Source: Bacteroidota bacterium (GTDB lineage Bacteria; Verrucomicrobiota; Verrucomicrobiia; Methylacidiphilales; UBA1321). From it: 33,665 bases of DNA. Shown here piece by piece: positions 32,283 to 33,665 of the stretch (within the stretch, counting starts at the first letter, position 1; each line of letters begins with the position of its first letter). A model generated the notes under the pieces. It did no database searches. It saw nothing but the letters and a program-made list of their open reading frames with translations, and was not told the DNA's origin. Position numbers and translations under genes: made by a program. The stretch is from contig CAJCII010000085.1 in NCBI GenBank assembly GCA_903970335.1, positions 1 through 33,665 of the forward strand. Direction: 5' to 3'.

Positions 32283-33362
32283 ATGGCATTCTTCCGCGTG
32301 ACCCGACTCCCCTCCCCCCAGCCTCGCCGAGCGCTTCCGCCGCATGCCAAGCGTCTGCGGCCCAAAACGTATTCGGTCGCGGTCTACCTCGTCGTCGCCG
32401 TGGTCGTCCTGCAAGTCGGCATGCTCATCTCCGTTTTCTGGCTCCGGGCCATGGTCGTCTCGGTCAAAGTCAATCCACCCAAGGCCCATCCGGGCGCGCT
32501 GGCCCTGACCAATCCCACTTCAAATCGCCCCCCGCCGGACAACGGCCCGTCCCGGCTCGACCTGCCCATGCTGCCGAGCCTGATTCCCTCCCTCGACGCC
32601 CACCCCGCGCTGCTGAGAGTGCCCGGCGTCAACGACGAGCTGGGGCAGATCGACAACCTCAACGACGAGGCCCTGGCCTTCCTCCACCAGCACGCGCTCG
32701 AATCGGCCGTCGATACCCTGATCAAGGCCGAGGACATCGACCCGCGCAATCCCAATACCTTGAAGAACCTCGCCGAGACCTATTATCTGATGAACGACCC
32801 CGTTCGCGCCAAGATTTACTGGCAGCGCCTGGTCGATATCGGCCCCGCCGTCGGGACCGTCTATGCCGTCGCCAAGGACCACGTCCTTCTCCTCGGCAGC
32901 CACGATGCCGACCCGCTCAGCGCCCCCTCGAACTATCCCCGCCAAATCTACGTCGATTCGGTCGAGAAAACCCCGGTCGACACCGTCAACGGCCAGGCCC
33001 AATTCCACCTCCGCGCCAGCCTGATGCGGAGGAAGTCGCTGGAGTCGACCTTCGACCAGAAAAAACTCCAGCCCTACGTCATTTTCTATCAGCAACTCCC
33101 CGACAGCACCCTCGTCCCCGACCTCGCTCAGCAGAAGGGCGCGTTCGACGACACCTTCCTCTTCTGGAGTAACCGGACCAGCGAACCCTTCGGCGTGAAT
33201 TACCTCATGCCCATCCCCGGCGACACCGGCCCGAACAAAGTACCGGTCGGGCGCTACTACGGCTTCATCATCGGCATCTACTACAACAAGGTCCTCCAGG
33301 ACGTCCGCTCCGAACCCGCCGACCTCGTCACCCGCATCCCCCTCCCCGACGAGATCGAGTAG
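32283..33362 (+). CDS. Membrane-anchored TPR-like protein
   Basis: A 359-residue protein from ATG 32283 (a TTG at 32223 would add 20 residues). A basic Pro-rich N-terminus (RRALPPHAKRLRPK) precedes one membrane helix (YSVAVYLVVAVVVLQVGMLISVFWL, ~35-60), so most of the protein is probably periplasmic. After a Pro-rich linker, LAFLHQHALESAVDTLIKAE followed by NTLKNLAETYYLMNDPVRAK fits one to two TPR units. The C-terminal ~180 residues (YVIFYQQLPDSTLV, NYLMPIPGD, YYGFIIGIYYNKVLQD) look like a beta-rich domain I do not recognise. No catalytic motif is visible. It is divergent from kamA across ~210 nt, and a dispersed repeat begins 54 nt after its stop. Confidence 0.75.
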   Translation: MAFFRVTRLPSPQPRRALPPHAKRLRPKTYSVAVYLVVAVVVLQVGMLISVFWLRAMVVSVKVNPPKAHPGALALTNPTSNRPPPDNGPSRLDLPMLPSLIPSLDAHPALLRVPGVNDELGQIDNLNDEALAFLHQHALESAVDTLIKAEDIDPRNPNTLKNLAETYYLMNDPVRAKIYWQRLVDIGPAVGTVYAVAKDHVLLLGSHDADPLSAPSNYPRQIYVDSVEKTPVDTVNGQAQFHLRASLMRRKSLESTFDQKKLQPYVIFYQQLPDSTLVPDLAQQKGAFDDTFLFWSNRTSEPFGVNYLMPIPGDTGPNKVPVGRYYGFIIGIYYNKVLQDVRSEPADLVTRIPLPDEIE

Positions 33363-33415
33363 CGGCGGTTCGAGTCCTTGCCATGGAGGGAGCGGCTCCT
33401 GCGGCGTCGGGGCTG

Positions 33416-33510
33416 AAATTGGCCTAAATGTGCTGCAATTTTAGGTCAGACTGGGCATTGAGTGGAAGGTGTTGCGGGGGAGTTGGTTGGCGTGTTGACT
33501 TTTGGGGCGA
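33416..33510 (+). repeat. Dispersed intergenic repeat, copy 2
   Basis: The second copy of the 11896-11999 repeat, with 71 of 80 identical positions in the ungapped part. The opening hairpin GGCCTAAA (33421-33428) with TTTAGGTC (33440-33447) is unchanged. The distal end is shorter than in copy 1 but shares GGGGCGAG (33504-33511). It abuts a truncated Rhs reading frame. Confidence 0.85.
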
Positions 33511-33665
33511 GAGGTCAAAATCGGGACGCGGTCGGTAATCGCACCGCCGAACAAATCGATGGCGTGGTCACCAGCTCGTCGTATAATAATCTCAACCAAC
33601 TCACCGGCCAGAGTCCCGGTGGCGCTATGATCTTCTCCGGCACCGTCAGCAAATATTCCACCGTC
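33462..33665 (+). pseudogene. Rhs/YD-repeat fragment, 5'-truncated, runs off right edge
   Basis: From a GTG at 33462 the frame is open to the window edge (68 codons); a TGA lies just upstream. From ~33519 the translation reads NRDAVGNRTAEQIDGV, then TSSSYNNLNQLTGQSPGG, characteristic of Rhs proteins (usual pattern YDAVGNRT...YNNLNQLT). The preceding Tyr-Asp repeats that should form the Rhs shell are absent, and the frame instead begins inside the dispersed repeat. It is therefore probably a broken Rhs gene or orphan tip; a short real gene using a local start is possible. Rhs proteins are large polymorphic toxins or surface proteins. Confidence 0.65.

Noticed and set aside
1-33665. CRISPR arrays, tRNA or rRNA genes, transposase genes
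   Set aside because: I looked for regularly spaced repeats, tRNA-like cloverleaf segments and transposase motifs and saw none that I could support.

Overview
The window is GC-rich, densely packed bacterial DNA from a Gram-negative organism: signal peptides, a lipobox, a PagL-like outer-membrane barrel, a TolC-type outer-membrane channel and two RND pumps. Secreted glycoside hydrolases, a bacterial serpin, a DUF6580 membrane protein, an Rhs fragment and mostly weak or absent Shine-Dalgarno sequences suggest Verrucomicrobiota. That assignment is inference from gene content; there is no rRNA or other marker here to settle it.

Layout. 1-891 (-): 5' part of a secreted glycine-rich protein, running off the left edge. 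1205-7673 (+): SGNH hydrolase followed by two secreted GH2 enzymes, a small carbohydrate-degrading cluster. 7876-9587 (+): STAS anti-sigma-factor antagonist and a receiver/PP2C phosphatase, a partner-switching pair. 9600-9962 (+): small lipoprotein. 10160-11878 (+): dihydroxy-acid dehydratase, then a 364-nt non-coding stretch carrying copy 1 of a dispersed repeat. 12243-14117 (-): SppA; 14326-14970 (+): PagL-like lipid A deacylase; 15111-16590 (+): FabI and a HAD phosphatase; 16587-17735 (-): serpin. 17791-21745 (+): DUF6580 protein, TIM-barrel isomerase, LPG-synthase-like membrane protein and CCA tRNA nucleotidyltransferase, the last three overlapping or touching. 21726-30545 (-): efflux operon. 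30659-30783: palindromic MITE-like element. 30817-32073 (-): lysine 2,3-aminomutase with a terminator in its leader. 32283-33362 (+): membrane-anchored TPR-like protein. 33416-33665: repeat copy 2 and a truncated Rhs/YD-repeat reading frame at the right edge.

The most unusual part is the efflux operon. Its first gene is one uninterrupted reading frame that joins a complete TetR-family repressor to a complete TolC-family outer-membrane factor. An internal signal peptide, a nine-adenine tract and a possible internal TTG start lie at the junction. Two complete RND pumps and a small zinc-ribbon protein follow with gaps of 4 and 6 nt and a 4-nt overlap. No periplasmic adaptor gene is present. A near-perfect palindromic operator sits just upstream, which fits autoregulation of the whole unit.

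Other oddities are catalytic substitutions: Asp to Gly in the SGNH His-Asp motif, Glu to Asn at the GH2 acid/base site, and a receiver domain without its phospho-acceptor Asp. A possible attenuation leader precedes kamA.
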